39,783 bases of DNA, from contig CAIQHU010000153.1 in NCBI GenBank assembly GCA_903871735.1, forward strand, positions 1 to 39,783, given 5' to 3'. This stretch comes from an uncultured beta proteobacterium. Its GTDB lineage: Bacteria > Pseudomonadota > Gammaproteobacteria > Burkholderiales > Burkholderiaceae. The notes under the pieces are model-generated. The model did no database searches, was not told the origin of the DNA, and saw only the letters and a list, made by a program, of their open reading frames with translations. The translations under genes were made by a program, and so were the position numbers. Numbering within the stretch: the stretch's first letter is position 1; every line of letters begins with the position of its first letter. This document shows, one piece after another, positions 8,726-17,216 of this stretch.

Positions 8726-9421
8726 ATGGCCGTCTCATCCTCAAATCCCTTATTAGCTATCCCTGTATACACCAACAATGGTGCCCCAAAGGTTACAAAA
8801 GATACGAGTACTTCGTCAGCGGATCAAACGCAAAATTTCTTAAAACTATTAGTTGCGCAGATTCAGAATCAAGATCCGATGGCTCCAATGGACGCTTCGA
8901 CGATGACTAATCAAATGTCCCAATTAAACATGGTGAGTAGTATCGGCACAATGAATACTTCGCTCACATCGATGTTAGCGCAAATGCAAAGTTCCAATTT
9001 TATCAATCAAGCAACGATGATTGGGCGCAGTCCTTTGATTCCTGGTAATGCCATTAGCTATACAGGTGAGGGCGATGTGCCAATGGCGGCAAATTTAACG
9101 ACTGCAGCGACTAATCTGAAAGCTACCATTATTGACAACGCAACGGGTAATGAGATTACTAGCGTTAATCTTGGTGCAGCTAATGTAGGCATGAAAACTT
9201 TTGTTTGGGGTGGTTTAGATCAGTCCGGCAATCCTGTTCCAGCAGGCAGCTACAGTTTAATGTTAACCGCTAGCGACGCAGCGGGCGATACGATTTCTCC
9301 AACAGCTTATGTTGGTTCACCAGTTGCATCTGTAGCAAAAGGTACGGGGTCCGAAGTGAATTTTACGCTTCAAGATGGCCGCTCCGTCAGTGCTTCATCT
9401 ATTAATCATTGGGTCTCTTAA
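8726..9421 (+). CDS. flgD: Hook capping / scaffold protein FlgD
   Basis: FlgD is the cap under which FlgE subunits polymerise; it is later replaced by FlgK. The N-terminal part shows the conserved NFLKLLVAQIQNQDPMAPMD motif with TNQMSQLN following, and the C-terminal half has the Ig-like/tudor repeat with FVWGGLDQSGNPVPAGSYSL, diagnostic of FlgD. Length (231) is usual. It lies between flgC and flgE as expected. Confidence 0.95.
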   Translation: MAVSSSNPLLAIPVYTNNGAPKVTKDTSTSSADQTQNFLKLLVAQIQNQDPMAPMDASTMTNQMSQLNMVSSIGTMNTSLTSMLAQMQSSNFINQATMIGRSPLIPGNAISYTGEGDVPMAANLTTAATNLKATIIDNATGNEITSVNLGAANVGMKTFVWGGLDQSGNPVPAGSYSLMLTASDAAGDTISPTAYVGSPVASVAKGTGSEVNFTLQDGRSVSASSINHWVS

Positions 9422-9446
9422 TTTACTTTTTTTATAAGGAATAATC

Positions 9447-11387
9447 ATGTCAAACGTAATCGGCTTATCAGCACTTCGCGCAGCATCAGAAGGAATTGAT
9501 GCCACTAGTAACAATATTGCTAATGCCCAAACAATTGGCTATAAGTCTGGCCAGTATATATTTCAGGATGAGTTTTTTAGAGCTACAGATCCACAAAATC
9601 CAAGTAGAACGGGTATGGGTGTAACAGCATCGCATATTCGCCGATCACAAACGAATGGCACAATCATTGCCACTTCGAATCCACTGGATTTGGCCATTGG
9701 CGGCATGGGGATGTTCACCACTGCAAAAACAATTGTGAATGGGACTGCAACTGGTAATCCTTCTCAGTTTCAATATACGAGGAACGGTCAGTTTGGCGTT
9801 GATAGCCAAAGTCGGATCGTAAATGCAAACGGCAACTATTTGATTGGTTATCCGGCCAATACAGACGGTTCATTAAGAACGGAAGTAAAGTCGGTTTTAA
9901 CATTAAATCAAGCACCATTACCTGGATCCCAAACTACTTCAAATAAATTAGAGCTAAATTTAGACAATACGACAGATCCAAAGGCTTCTACATTTGATCC
10001 AACCAATTCAGCAACATACAATCAATCTACTTCCCAGACGATTTATGACTCAACGGGTTTAGCGCATACGTTATCAATGTTTTATGTCAAGCAGCCCTCG
10101 ATTCCACTTGTGTTAAATCCATCTTCAGTTACCGCACCATCTGTTAGTGCCAATGGCCAGTCGGCAGTAGGTATTTATACCTTTGATACTAAACAATCAA
10201 CTTTGGGTACAGATGGCACTACAACTTCGCCAATTACTGTGGCAACAACATCCTCACCGAATGCTGGACAGGGAGGCACTTCTTTACAGAATTTAAGTAA
10301 CACACAGATTAGTTTGGTTTCTGGTCAAACCTATAAGATGACTCTTTCTGATGGCTCTACTATTTCGGCTACGGGTAAAACTTATCCAGCAGCAACTAGC
10401 TACACAATCCCCGCATCGGTCTTAGCTGCTAACAACATTACCACAACTTTTGTATCCGGAACTTCATATACTGTGCCCAAATCAGGAGGTGTAGGAACAA
10501 TCACCTTAACAAGCGATGGATTGACTCCACCAGCTAGCTTTACTGTTTCGAAAACGGTCTTAGATGCAGCAACAGTAACCCAGACAGTTGCCACAGGTGG
10601 CGGCCAAAATTTCACGATTCCTATTCGTAACGCAGCGGGTACTGATAGTACACTCAACCTGACTGGTAATAACTTTCCAACTTCATTTACCATGCCAACT
10701 TCTCGCTTTGCGATGTTTGCAACTGTAGACGGTATTCCAGTTCCTGGAAACCAAACAGGTGCAGCTAAGGGCTTCCCACAGGGTGTTGTTAGCCCAGGTG
10801 GAACGAACTATAGTTTGGGAACCATGGCGTTTGTTGCAGGAAAAAACATTGACTCCTTAGCCAGAGATGCATACGGTACACCACAGTTTAAAACCTTAGT
10901 AAACTTGACAACGCCAGTTGGCGGGGCCACAAACCCGAATACGCTCTCTTTTGTCATGGATAGTACCAATATGACAGCTTTCTCTTCTGTTGCACAGACC
11001 TACTCCAACAGCCAAGATGGTCAGCCACTATCGCAACTTTCCAGCTACTCTTTTGATAGTACTGGTAAATTAGTGGCTCAATATGCCAACGGCAAATCGA
11101 AGGTACAAGGTCAAGTTTTACTATCTTACTTTGGAAACGATACTGGACTCATTCCAATTGGTGGAAACTCCTTTGAAGAATCAGCTGATTCAGGGAACCC
11201 AACCCAAGGTGTGCCTGGTTCAGGTTTGTTTGGGGAATTAAAGTCTCAGGCTTTGGAACAGTCGAACGTTGATTTAACTAGTCAATTAGTAACGCTCATG
11301 TCACTACAGCGACAATATTCCGCTGCCTCACAAGTTGTCAAAGTAGCAACAGCTCTACAGGATGACGTTTTACAAAGATTAACTTAA
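9447..11387 (+). CDS. flgE: Flagellar hook protein FlgE (long form)
   Basis: FlgE is the structural subunit of the hook. The N-terminal rod/hook motif SALRAASEGIDATSNNIANA and the C-terminal NVDLTSQLVTLMSLQRQYSA helix are conserved, and the FlgE D1/D2 boundary LDLAIGGMGMF is present. At 646 residues it is about 200 longer than the common 400-450 residue hook protein. The extra sequence is a Thr/Ser/Gly-rich insert in the middle (about residues 210-420) that would be surface-exposed D2/D3 domain. An AAGGA lies before the ATG. It is the last gene before a clear terminator. Confidence 0.95.
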   Translation: MSNVIGLSALRAASEGIDATSNNIANAQTIGYKSGQYIFQDEFFRATDPQNPSRTGMGVTASHIRRSQTNGTIIATSNPLDLAIGGMGMFTTAKTIVNGTATGNPSQFQYTRNGQFGVDSQSRIVNANGNYLIGYPANTDGSLRTEVKSVLTLNQAPLPGSQTTSNKLELNLDNTTDPKASTFDPTNSATYNQSTSQTIYDSTGLAHTLSMFYVKQPSIPLVLNPSSVTAPSVSANGQSAVGIYTFDTKQSTLGTDGTTTSPITVATTSSPNAGQGGTSLQNLSNTQISLVSGQTYKMTLSDGSTISATGKTYPAATSYTIPASVLAANNITTTFVSGTSYTVPKSGGVGTITLTSDGLTPPASFTVSKTVLDAATVTQTVATGGGQNFTIPIRNAAGTDSTLNLTGNNFPTSFTMPTSRFAMFATVDGIPVPGNQTGAAKGFPQGVVSPGGTNYSLGTMAFVAGKNIDSLARDAYGTPQFKTLVNLTTPVGGATNPNTLSFVMDSTNMTAFSSVAQTYSNSQDGQPLSQLSSYSFDSTGKLVAQYANGKSKVQGQVLLSYFGNDTGLIPIGGNSFEESADSGNPTQGVPGSGLFGELKSQALEQSNVDLTSQLVTLMSLQRQYSAASQVVKVATALQDDVLQRLT

Positions 11388-11412
11388 TCCAGTTTGTAGC
11401 ATTTCGAAATGG

Positions 11413-11440
11413 AGCCCATGTTCATCATGGGCTTTTTTTT
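11413..11440 (+). terminator. Rho-independent terminator after flgE
   Basis: A perfect 8-base stem AGCCCATG/CATGGGCT (11413-11420 and 11426-11433) with a 5-base loop is followed by a run of eight T residues (11433-11440). It lies about 25 bases after the flgE stop and ends the flgBCDE transcript before a second sigma-54 promoter. Confidence 0.9.
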
Positions 11441-11498
11441 GGTTAATCAGGCCGTATGACCCCTTATCCTATGATGTGCTAAGCAAGTTGGTTAATTC

Positions 11499-11515
11499 TG
11501 GCACGATGTTTGCTT
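11499..11515 (+). promoter_or_regulatory. Sigma-54 promoter upstream of the 35-codon ORF and flgF
   Basis: A second perfect -24/-12 element, TGGCACGATGTTTGCTT, is identical to the flgB promoter element and continues to match for several bases on the downstream side. It lies 57 bases before the ATG of a 35-codon ORF and about 170 bases before flgF. It probably starts the flgF-to-flgL transcript. Confidence 0.92.
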
Positions 11516-11571
11516 ATATCTATATATAGAATTTCAATAAGCAACAGAATCAAAAAGATAGGATCAAAACC

Positions 11572-11679
11572 ATGAAGCTCACAGTTTATCAAGAACATTT
11601 GAATGCCAAAGTAGCTGTACTGGGGTTGGCGAGTGATATGGCTGCGTCTGCTTATCTATTTGATTTAAATACAAAATAA
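11572..11679 (+). CDS. Small 35-residue ORF between sigma-54 promoter and flgF
   Basis: This is a 35-codon ORF with ATG at 11572 and TAA at 11677-11679. A purine-rich GATAGGA lies upstream at moderate spacing. The product starts MKLTVYQEHLNAK and continues with a mildly hydrophobic Ala/Leu/Val stretch to DLNTK; it has no obvious signal peptide. It is the first frame read from the sigma-54 promoter at 11499 and ends nine bases before flgF. It could be a true small protein, a leader peptide or the 5' UTR of flgF. No family is recognised. Confidence 0.5.
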   Translation: MKLTVYQEHLNAKVAVLGLASDMAASAYLFDLNTK

Positions 11680-11687
11680 AGAAAAAC

Positions 11688-12431
11688 ATGTTAAATCGCT
11701 CCATTTACACAGCCATGACAGGTGCCCGGGCAAGTACTGATCAGTTAGCAGTGACTTCAAATAATCTGTCCAATGCTCAGACTCCTGGCTTTAAGGAAGT
11801 TGTCAATGCGTACCGTGCTGTTTCTCTTCGCGCAAACAATCAAGCAGACACAAGATCTTTTTCCGTAGAGACGACACCTGGATCTAATTTTACAGCCGGA
11901 GTGATTCAAACTACTGGTAATCCATATGACGTAGCCATCAAAGGGAGCGGTTTTTATGCCGTTCGTCGTCCTGGTGAAGCCGGCGAAGCTTATACCCGGG
12001 CTGGTAATTTCTTTATAGACTCTGCAGGCGTATTAAAGACGGGTAATAACACGACGGTTTTAGGTGTTGGTGGACCGATAACGATACCTGTTGGCGCAAA
12101 AATACAAATTTCAGAAGATGGCGCAGTTTACACGCAAATTCCAGGCAATAGCTTTCTCAATCAGGCTGGTAAATTGAAAATTGTTAATCCACCAACAGCC
12201 ACTTTAAGTCGTGCTGAAGATGGCTTATTTGAGGTTCCAGGCGGCCAAGGAACGGTCGATCCTAACGCTAAAGTTGTACAAGGTGCTGTAGAGCTTGGCA
12301 ATGTTAATCCCACCCAGTCGATGATTGAAATGATTAGTCAAAGTCGGATGTTTGATTTAAATATTAAAACGATTCAGTCTGCAGATCAGAATGCCAGATC
12401 AGCGAATGAACTCTTATCTTTATCACGTTGA
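11688..12431 (+). CDS. flgF: Flagellar proximal rod protein FlgF
   Basis: FlgF is a rod subunit between FlgC and FlgG. The 247-residue protein has the N-terminal TGARASTDQLAVTSNNLSNA helix with QTPGFKE, the domain start GNPYDVAIKGSGFYAV and YTRAGNFFIDSAG, and the C-terminal NVNPTQSMIEMISQSRMFDL helix. The short loop and length fit FlgF rather than FlgG, and flgG follows. It is probably transcribed from the sigma-54 promoter at 11499. Confidence 0.95.
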   Translation: MLNRSIYTAMTGARASTDQLAVTSNNLSNAQTPGFKEVVNAYRAVSLRANNQADTRSFSVETTPGSNFTAGVIQTTGNPYDVAIKGSGFYAVRRPGEAGEAYTRAGNFFIDSAGVLKTGNNTTVLGVGGPITIPVGAKIQISEDGAVYTQIPGNSFLNQAGKLKIVNPPTATLSRAEDGLFEVPGGQGTVDPNAKVVQGAVELGNVNPTQSMIEMISQSRMFDLNIKTIQSADQNARSANELLSLSR

Positions 12432-12448
12432 TTTAAAGGAAAAATAGA

Positions 12449-13237
12449 ATGTTACGTTCACTATGGATTGCTAAAACAGGTATGGATGCTCAGCAAACGA
12501 GTATCGATCTTATTTCCAATAACTTGGCTAATGCTTCAACAACTGGATTTAAAAAGATTCAGCCAATTTTTCAAGACTTGTTGTATACAACAATTCGCGC
12601 GGCTGGTGCAGCGGCGAATGCCCAAAACCTCTTACCAACTGGCTTACAAGTTGGCGCGGGTTCAGCGATTACAACAACTGAGCGCGTCAATATCCAGGGT
12701 CCTTTAACTAATACAGGTAATACTTATGACGTGGCAATTCAAGGTAATGGCTACTTTCAGATTCAGTTATCTGATGGTTCTTTAGCCTATACCCGTAACG
12801 GTACGTTTAGTAAAAATGCCACTGGTCAAATTGTTACTTCTGATGGTAATACGGTTTCTGGAGCGGGCGTTATTCCTGTAACAGCAACGGGTGTATTTAT
12901 TAATACAGCGGGATTAGTGCAGTACACAGTGCAGGGTAGTACAGCGCTCAATACTGCTGGTACGATTGTGGTTGCCAACTTTGCTAACGAGAGTGGCTTA
13001 ACCTCGATTGGTAATGGTAATTATATTGCTACACCCTCTTCTGGAACTGCTCAAACGCAAACAGCTGGAACGAATGGTATGGGTACTGTGAATCAGTTTT
13101 TCTTAGAAAATTCAAACGTCAACGTTTCTGAAGAGCTGGTGAAGTTGATTGCAGCCCAGCGTGGCTTTGAAATTAATACACGGGCTGTATCTGCCTCCGA
13201 TCAAATCTTACAAAAACTCAGTACTTTAGGACAGTAA
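12449..13237 (+). CDS. flgG: Flagellar distal rod protein FlgG
   Basis: FlgG forms the distal rod that passes through the P and L rings. The 262-residue protein begins MLRSLWIAKTGMDAQQTSID with the NNLANASTTGFKK motif. It has the GNTYDVAIQGNGYFQI segment and ends with NVNVSEELVKLIAAQRGFEI and NTRAVSASDQILQKL, which is the FlgG family pattern. An AAAGGA lies upstream of the ATG. The gap after flgF is 17 bases. Confidence 0.96.
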   Translation: MLRSLWIAKTGMDAQQTSIDLISNNLANASTTGFKKIQPIFQDLLYTTIRAAGAAANAQNLLPTGLQVGAGSAITTTERVNIQGPLTNTGNTYDVAIQGNGYFQIQLSDGSLAYTRNGTFSKNATGQIVTSDGNTVSGAGVIPVTATGVFINTAGLVQYTVQGSTALNTAGTIVVANFANESGLTSIGNGNYIATPSSGTAQTQTAGTNGMGTVNQFFLENSNVNVSEELVKLIAAQRGFEINTRAVSASDQILQKLSTLGQ

Positions 13238-13239
13238 TC

Positions 13240-13962
13240 ATGCAATCCTCCATACGATTTTTTCGATTACTTACGATTGCCTCTGCTAGCGCAGCTCTTT
13301 TAGGCGCTTGTGCAACAGCTGATCGGCCAACATTAGTGCAGACACCAACCTCCATCCGACCTAAGCCAGACAACTTAACGCCTGCGAACTTAGGTAGTTT
13401 ATTTCCGGCGTCTACCAGTGGAGTGACAACAGGTTATCGGCCTTTATTTGAAGACAATAGAGCACGCAGTGTTGGAGATACCTTGACGGTTGTTCTAAAC
13501 GAAACAACCAGTGCTGCTAAAACAAGCGGCTCTTTAGCGGCTCGTAAAGCGAACTCTACTAACACCTTTACAAATGGCGGGACTGGCTCAGGTCTTTTAG
13601 GTGGACTATTTAAAAAGTTAATTGCTGATGGCAATACAACAACTACTACTGACTTAAAGAGTGAGGGTAGCGGTAATACGACGAATACGAATTCCTTTAG
13701 TGGAACAATTACGGTAACGGTCATTGAAGTGTTATCGAATGGTAATTTAATTGTTGGTGGTGAGAAGCAATTAGCAATGAGTGCTGAAGAAGAGACTATT
13801 CGGTTTGGTGGTGTTGTTAATCCCCGAAACTTAGTGAATAACTCGATTTCATCTCAACAAGTAGCAGATGCTCGAATTGAGTATCGTGGTCGTGGCGCTG
13901 CCGATGATGCGCAACAAACTGGGTGGATGTACCGCGCCTTCTTAAAACTAAATCCACTGTAA
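13240..13962 (+). CDS. flgH: Flagellar L-ring lipoprotein FlgH
   Basis: FlgH forms the L ring in the outer membrane, acting as the bushing for the distal rod. It has a lipoprotein signal with lipobox LLGAC (Cys24), then SLFPAS and RPLFEDNRARSVGDTLTVVL, and the C-terminal pattern VVNPRNLVNNSISSQQVADA with RIEYRGRG, all typical of FlgH. Length is 240 residues. It starts two bases after flgG. Presence of FlgH and FlgI shows a two-membrane cell envelope. Confidence 0.96.
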   Translation: MQSSIRFFRLLTIASASAALLGACATADRPTLVQTPTSIRPKPDNLTPANLGSLFPASTSGVTTGYRPLFEDNRARSVGDTLTVVLNETTSAAKTSGSLAARKANSTNTFTNGGTGSGLLGGLFKKLIADGNTTTTTDLKSEGSGNTTNTNSFSGTITVTVIEVLSNGNLIVGGEKQLAMSAEEETIRFGGVVNPRNLVNNSISSQQVADARIEYRGRGAADDAQQTGWMYRAFLKLNPL

Positions 13963-13969
13963 GAATACT

Positions 13970-15091
13970 ATGAAAAAATTATCCCTTCTTTCCCGTTTTA
14001 TTTTTGCAGCAGTCGTGCTTTGTCAATTTGTGGCGATTCCTGCTAGTGCCCAGCGTTTAAAAGATATTTCAAATGTTGCTGGGCAACGACCTAACCAATT
14101 AGTAGGTTATGGCTTGGTGGTTGGTCTAGACGGCTCTGGTGACCAGACAACACAGACTCCATTTACCATTCAAAGCGTATTGCAAATGATTGGAACTTTG
14201 GGTATTACAGTACCTCCAGGTGGACAGGCGCAGTTAAGAAATACAGCTGCAGTTATGATTACTGCTGAGATGCCAGCTTTAGCTCGGCCTGGTCAAGCAA
14301 TTGACATCACCGTCTCATCCTTAGGTAATGCGCAGAGTTTAAAGGGCGGCACATTGCTGATGACGCCACTACGTGCAGCGGATGGTCAGGTTTATGCGCA
14401 GGCTCAAGGTAACGTGGTTATTTCTGGTGCTGGCGCAGCTGGTGGTGGCGCGGCAACGACGGTGAATCATTTATCAGCTGGCCGAATTCCTTCTGGTGCT
14501 TTAATTGAGCGTGCTGTACCAGCAGTAATGCCAGAAGAATTTATACAGTTAGATTTAAGACAGTCGGACTTTACATTAATGCAAAGAGCTGCACAGGCGA
14601 TTGGTCAGAAGTTTGGTCAAGGCACTGCTATTCCAATTGACGCACGGTCATTAAATGTCCGAGTTCCTTTAGATCCGTTGCGTCGAGTAGCATTTATGGC
14701 AACCTTGGAAGAAATTACGATTGAACCAAGTGCAAGTGCTGCAAAAGTGATCTTAAATTCTAGGACTGGTTCGGTTGTGATGAATCAATCGGTAAAGTTA
14801 GCACCCTCAGCAGTAGCACATGGCAACTTGACGGTCCGGATTCAGTCAACACCAGAAGTTAGTCAGCCAGGTGCGTTTAGTCGAGGTGAGACAGTAGTGA
14901 CTTCGCAGGATACCGCAACTGTTTCGAGTGATGGTAAGCCAGATAATTTAATCGCCATTCCTGGTGGTGCAGCCTTAGCTTCTGTAGTAAAGGCTTTGAA
15001 TATGCTGGGTGCGACTCCATCAGATTTAATTTCAATTTTGCAGTCTTTGAAATCAGCCGGTGCACTGAGCGCTGAAATAGAGGTGATTTAA
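13970..15091 (+). CDS. flgI: Flagellar P-ring protein FlgI
   Basis: FlgI makes the P ring in the peptidoglycan layer. A Sec signal peptide (to about residue 27, ending ASAQ) precedes RLKDISNVAGQRPNQLVGYG and LVVGLDGSGDQT, the invariant FlgI start. The middle SLGNAQSLKGGTLLMTPLRA and C-terminal PDNLIAIPGGAALASVVKAL segments are also family-typical. Length (373) is normal. Its last base overlaps the flgJ ATG. Confidence 0.96.
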   Translation: MKKLSLLSRFIFAAVVLCQFVAIPASAQRLKDISNVAGQRPNQLVGYGLVVGLDGSGDQTTQTPFTIQSVLQMIGTLGITVPPGGQAQLRNTAAVMITAEMPALARPGQAIDITVSSLGNAQSLKGGTLLMTPLRAADGQVYAQAQGNVVISGAGAAGGGAATTVNHLSAGRIPSGALIERAVPAVMPEEFIQLDLRQSDFTLMQRAAQAIGQKFGQGTAIPIDARSLNVRVPLDPLRRVAFMATLEEITIEPSASAAKVILNSRTGSVVMNQSVKLAPSAVAHGNLTVRIQSTPEVSQPGAFSRGETVVTSQDTATVSSDGKPDNLIAIPGGAALASVVKALNMLGATPSDLISILQSLKSAGALSAEIEVI

Positions 15092-15669
15092 TGGATCTTA
15101 GCCAATTATCTTCGTTGACTTTGCCTGGAGCTGGCATGATTGCCGCAGACAAAATGTTATCCAGCGTATTAGGAAGCGCAAGCTCAAAAAAACCGCTGAT
15201 TCAAGGTGCCGATTCAAAGGATGCTTTTGCAGAGATCTTGAATTCTCAGGGAAATAAAAAAAATAAAATTAGCACGATGCAAAGTAACCTGAGTACGCCA
15301 GAAAAAATGACGAAGACTGAATCACAAATTCGTGAAGCGGCCAGAGGTTTTGAAAGAACGTTAGTTCGTCAAATGTTAAGTTCTGTGAGAAGTTCTGCCC
15401 TGCGTGGCGAAGAAATATCTGGGATGCCCGCATCCTCATCTTCGGGCTATTTAGAGGTAGCTGATGATAAATTAGCCGATAGTTTAGTTTCTGGTAAAGG
15501 GATCGGCTTTGCGCAAAAAGTTGCTGAGCAAATGCTGAAAGAGCCGAGCATTAAAGCCCTAATCGAACAAGAAAAAAGATCCGTTAATAACAGTATTACC
15601 GAAGGTAAAGACTCAATAAAGACAATCAGTAGCAAAGTATCTCAATACAACAACATTGCCAGAATTTAA
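15091..15669 (+). CDS. flgJ: FlgJ rod-assembly protein, single-domain (no muramidase)
   Basis: The N-terminal half of FlgJ caps and helps assemble the rod. The rod-binding domain is visible at about residues 75-150, with REAARGFERTLVRQMLSSVR, YLEVADDKLADSL and GIGFAQKVAEQM. In many beta- and gammaproteobacteria FlgJ also carries a C-terminal glucosaminidase-type domain of about 150 residues for cutting peptidoglycan. Here the protein ends at 192 residues with a charged Ser/Lys/Asn tail. No frameshifted remnant of the hydrolase is visible, because flgK starts 20 bases later. A separate peptidoglycan hydrolase must supply the activity. Confidence 0.9.
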   Translation: MDLSQLSSLTLPGAGMIAADKMLSSVLGSASSKKPLIQGADSKDAFAEILNSQGNKKNKISTMQSNLSTPEKMTKTESQIREAARGFERTLVRQMLSSVRSSALRGEEISGMPASSSSGYLEVADDKLADSLVSGKGIGFAQKVAEQMLKEPSIKALIEQEKRSVNNSITEGKDSIKTISSKVSQYNNIARI

Positions 15670-15689
15670 GAACAGGAGTCTTACAAATC

Positions 15690-17192
15690 ATGGACATCAA
15701 CTCAATTAACAGCACAGCTTATCAAGGTCTACAAATGGCCCAGGCCGGTATGTTAGTGACTTCTCAAAACGTATCTGGGTCCTCAGTTGATGGTTTTTCA
15801 AAGCGTAATGCGAATTTTATTATGGATTCGATGTCGCCGAATGCAAAAAATTCTACGGGAACTGCATTTGCGGTAGATGGCTTTGTTCGTCAATATTCTG
15901 CGCTGATAAATTCTCAGGTCATGAATCAACAAGCCCAGACTGGTTATACAGATACCTTGGTGAACTACACAACGGCAATCAATAGTTTGGTGGCTGATCC
16001 AACTGCTGGACTGAGCACATCGATTGCGAGTTTTTTTAGTGCGATGGGAACGTATGCGACCAATCCAACAAGTCCATCATCCCAGGCTGCAATTACTGGT
16101 GCTGCGAATCAAGTTTCCGCTGGTATGGCTAGAATGGTAACCATGGTTAGTCAGCTAGGTAGTAACTCGAAAGCTGGCCTACAAAGCACGGTTGATCAAG
16201 TAAACACGTTTTTACCGCAGTTAGCATCGATTAATCAACAGATCATTCAAGCGAATGCTGGTGGTAAAAATACGGGCGTATCAGCTGATATGTTAGATCA
16301 GCGTGATTTGATTTTAGGTAAGATTCAAAGTTTAGTTGGAGGCCAAAGTTTAATTAATAATGATGGTACTGCTACCCAACTAATTGGCGGCTTGCCTCTA
16401 GTTGAGCGTAGTACGGCAAATAAATTACTGGTCACTAATTTAGATAATCCTGTTTTAAAAGTTCAATTTGCCCCAGCAGCTTTAAATGGCGGTGGCGGCA
16501 TACAAGAGGTGAACGGCACGATTGGTGGCCAAGCTGGCGCCCTGATGGATTTAGTCAAGCAATTTGTGCCATTAGTCAACCAACGTTTAAATACCATTGC
16601 TCAGGGTTTAGTGAGTTTGGCAAATAATGCCAGTGGCGCTAGCGCGGCTAGTGGTGGAGCGCTCAAAATATTTGGTTTTGTGACTGCGGCGGGAACCTTT
16701 GGCGACACGCGCGCTGTGGGTGGTGATATCACGAATCAAATTCCGGTAACGAATACTGATACTGCGATGGCAAATCTATATACCCAGAATGGTACAGATG
16801 GTCTAGGTTTAGTCGCACTTGGGCTGACTGCGGCGAATTTTGTGTCTTTGGCGCCGTCCAAAACGAGTCTTTATGTCAATACTGGTACGAGTGCGCCATT
16901 TATTACTGCCGCTGCAGCCAATACGGTTCAGCAACTAAGTACCTTGATGGGAAATTCTGTCGCCAGTCTAGTCAGTGATGTTGGTAATCAAGTGGCAACT
17001 TGGTCATCGAATCAGAGAGCGAATGAAGCTATTTTAGTGAACTTGAATAATCAAAAGAGCTCTGTGTCTGGCGTGAATTTGGATGAAGAAGCCGCTAACT
17101 TATTAAAGTTTCAACAACTTTACCAGGCATCGAGTAAGGTTTTACAGGTTGGGAACGATATGTTTAGATCGATTCTTGACATCATGAACTAA
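15690..17192 (+). CDS. flgK: Hook-filament junction protein FlgK
   Basis: FlgK (HAP1) is the first of the two junction proteins between hook and filament. The 500-residue protein has the N-terminal YQGLQMAQAGMLVTSQNVSG with a DGFSKRN motif, a long variable middle, and the C-terminal SGVNLDEEAANLLKFQQLYQ segment followed by ASSKVLQVGNDMFRSIL, diagnostic of FlgK. An ACAGGAG ribosome-binding site precedes the ATG. flgL follows after 24 bases. Confidence 0.95.
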   Translation: MDINSINSTAYQGLQMAQAGMLVTSQNVSGSSVDGFSKRNANFIMDSMSPNAKNSTGTAFAVDGFVRQYSALINSQVMNQQAQTGYTDTLVNYTTAINSLVADPTAGLSTSIASFFSAMGTYATNPTSPSSQAAITGAANQVSAGMARMVTMVSQLGSNSKAGLQSTVDQVNTFLPQLASINQQIIQANAGGKNTGVSADMLDQRDLILGKIQSLVGGQSLINNDGTATQLIGGLPLVERSTANKLLVTNLDNPVLKVQFAPAALNGGGGIQEVNGTIGGQAGALMDLVKQFVPLVNQRLNTIAQGLVSLANNASGASAASGGALKIFGFVTAAGTFGDTRAVGGDITNQIPVTNTDTAMANLYTQNGTDGLGLVALGLTAANFVSLAPSKTSLYVNTGTSAPFITAAAANTVQQLSTLMGNSVASLVSDVGNQVATWSSNQRANEAILVNLNNQKSSVSGVNLDEEAANLLKFQQLYQASSKVLQVGNDMFRSILDIMN

Positions 17193-17216
17193 TACGAAAA
17201 AGAATAGGAAACCATC

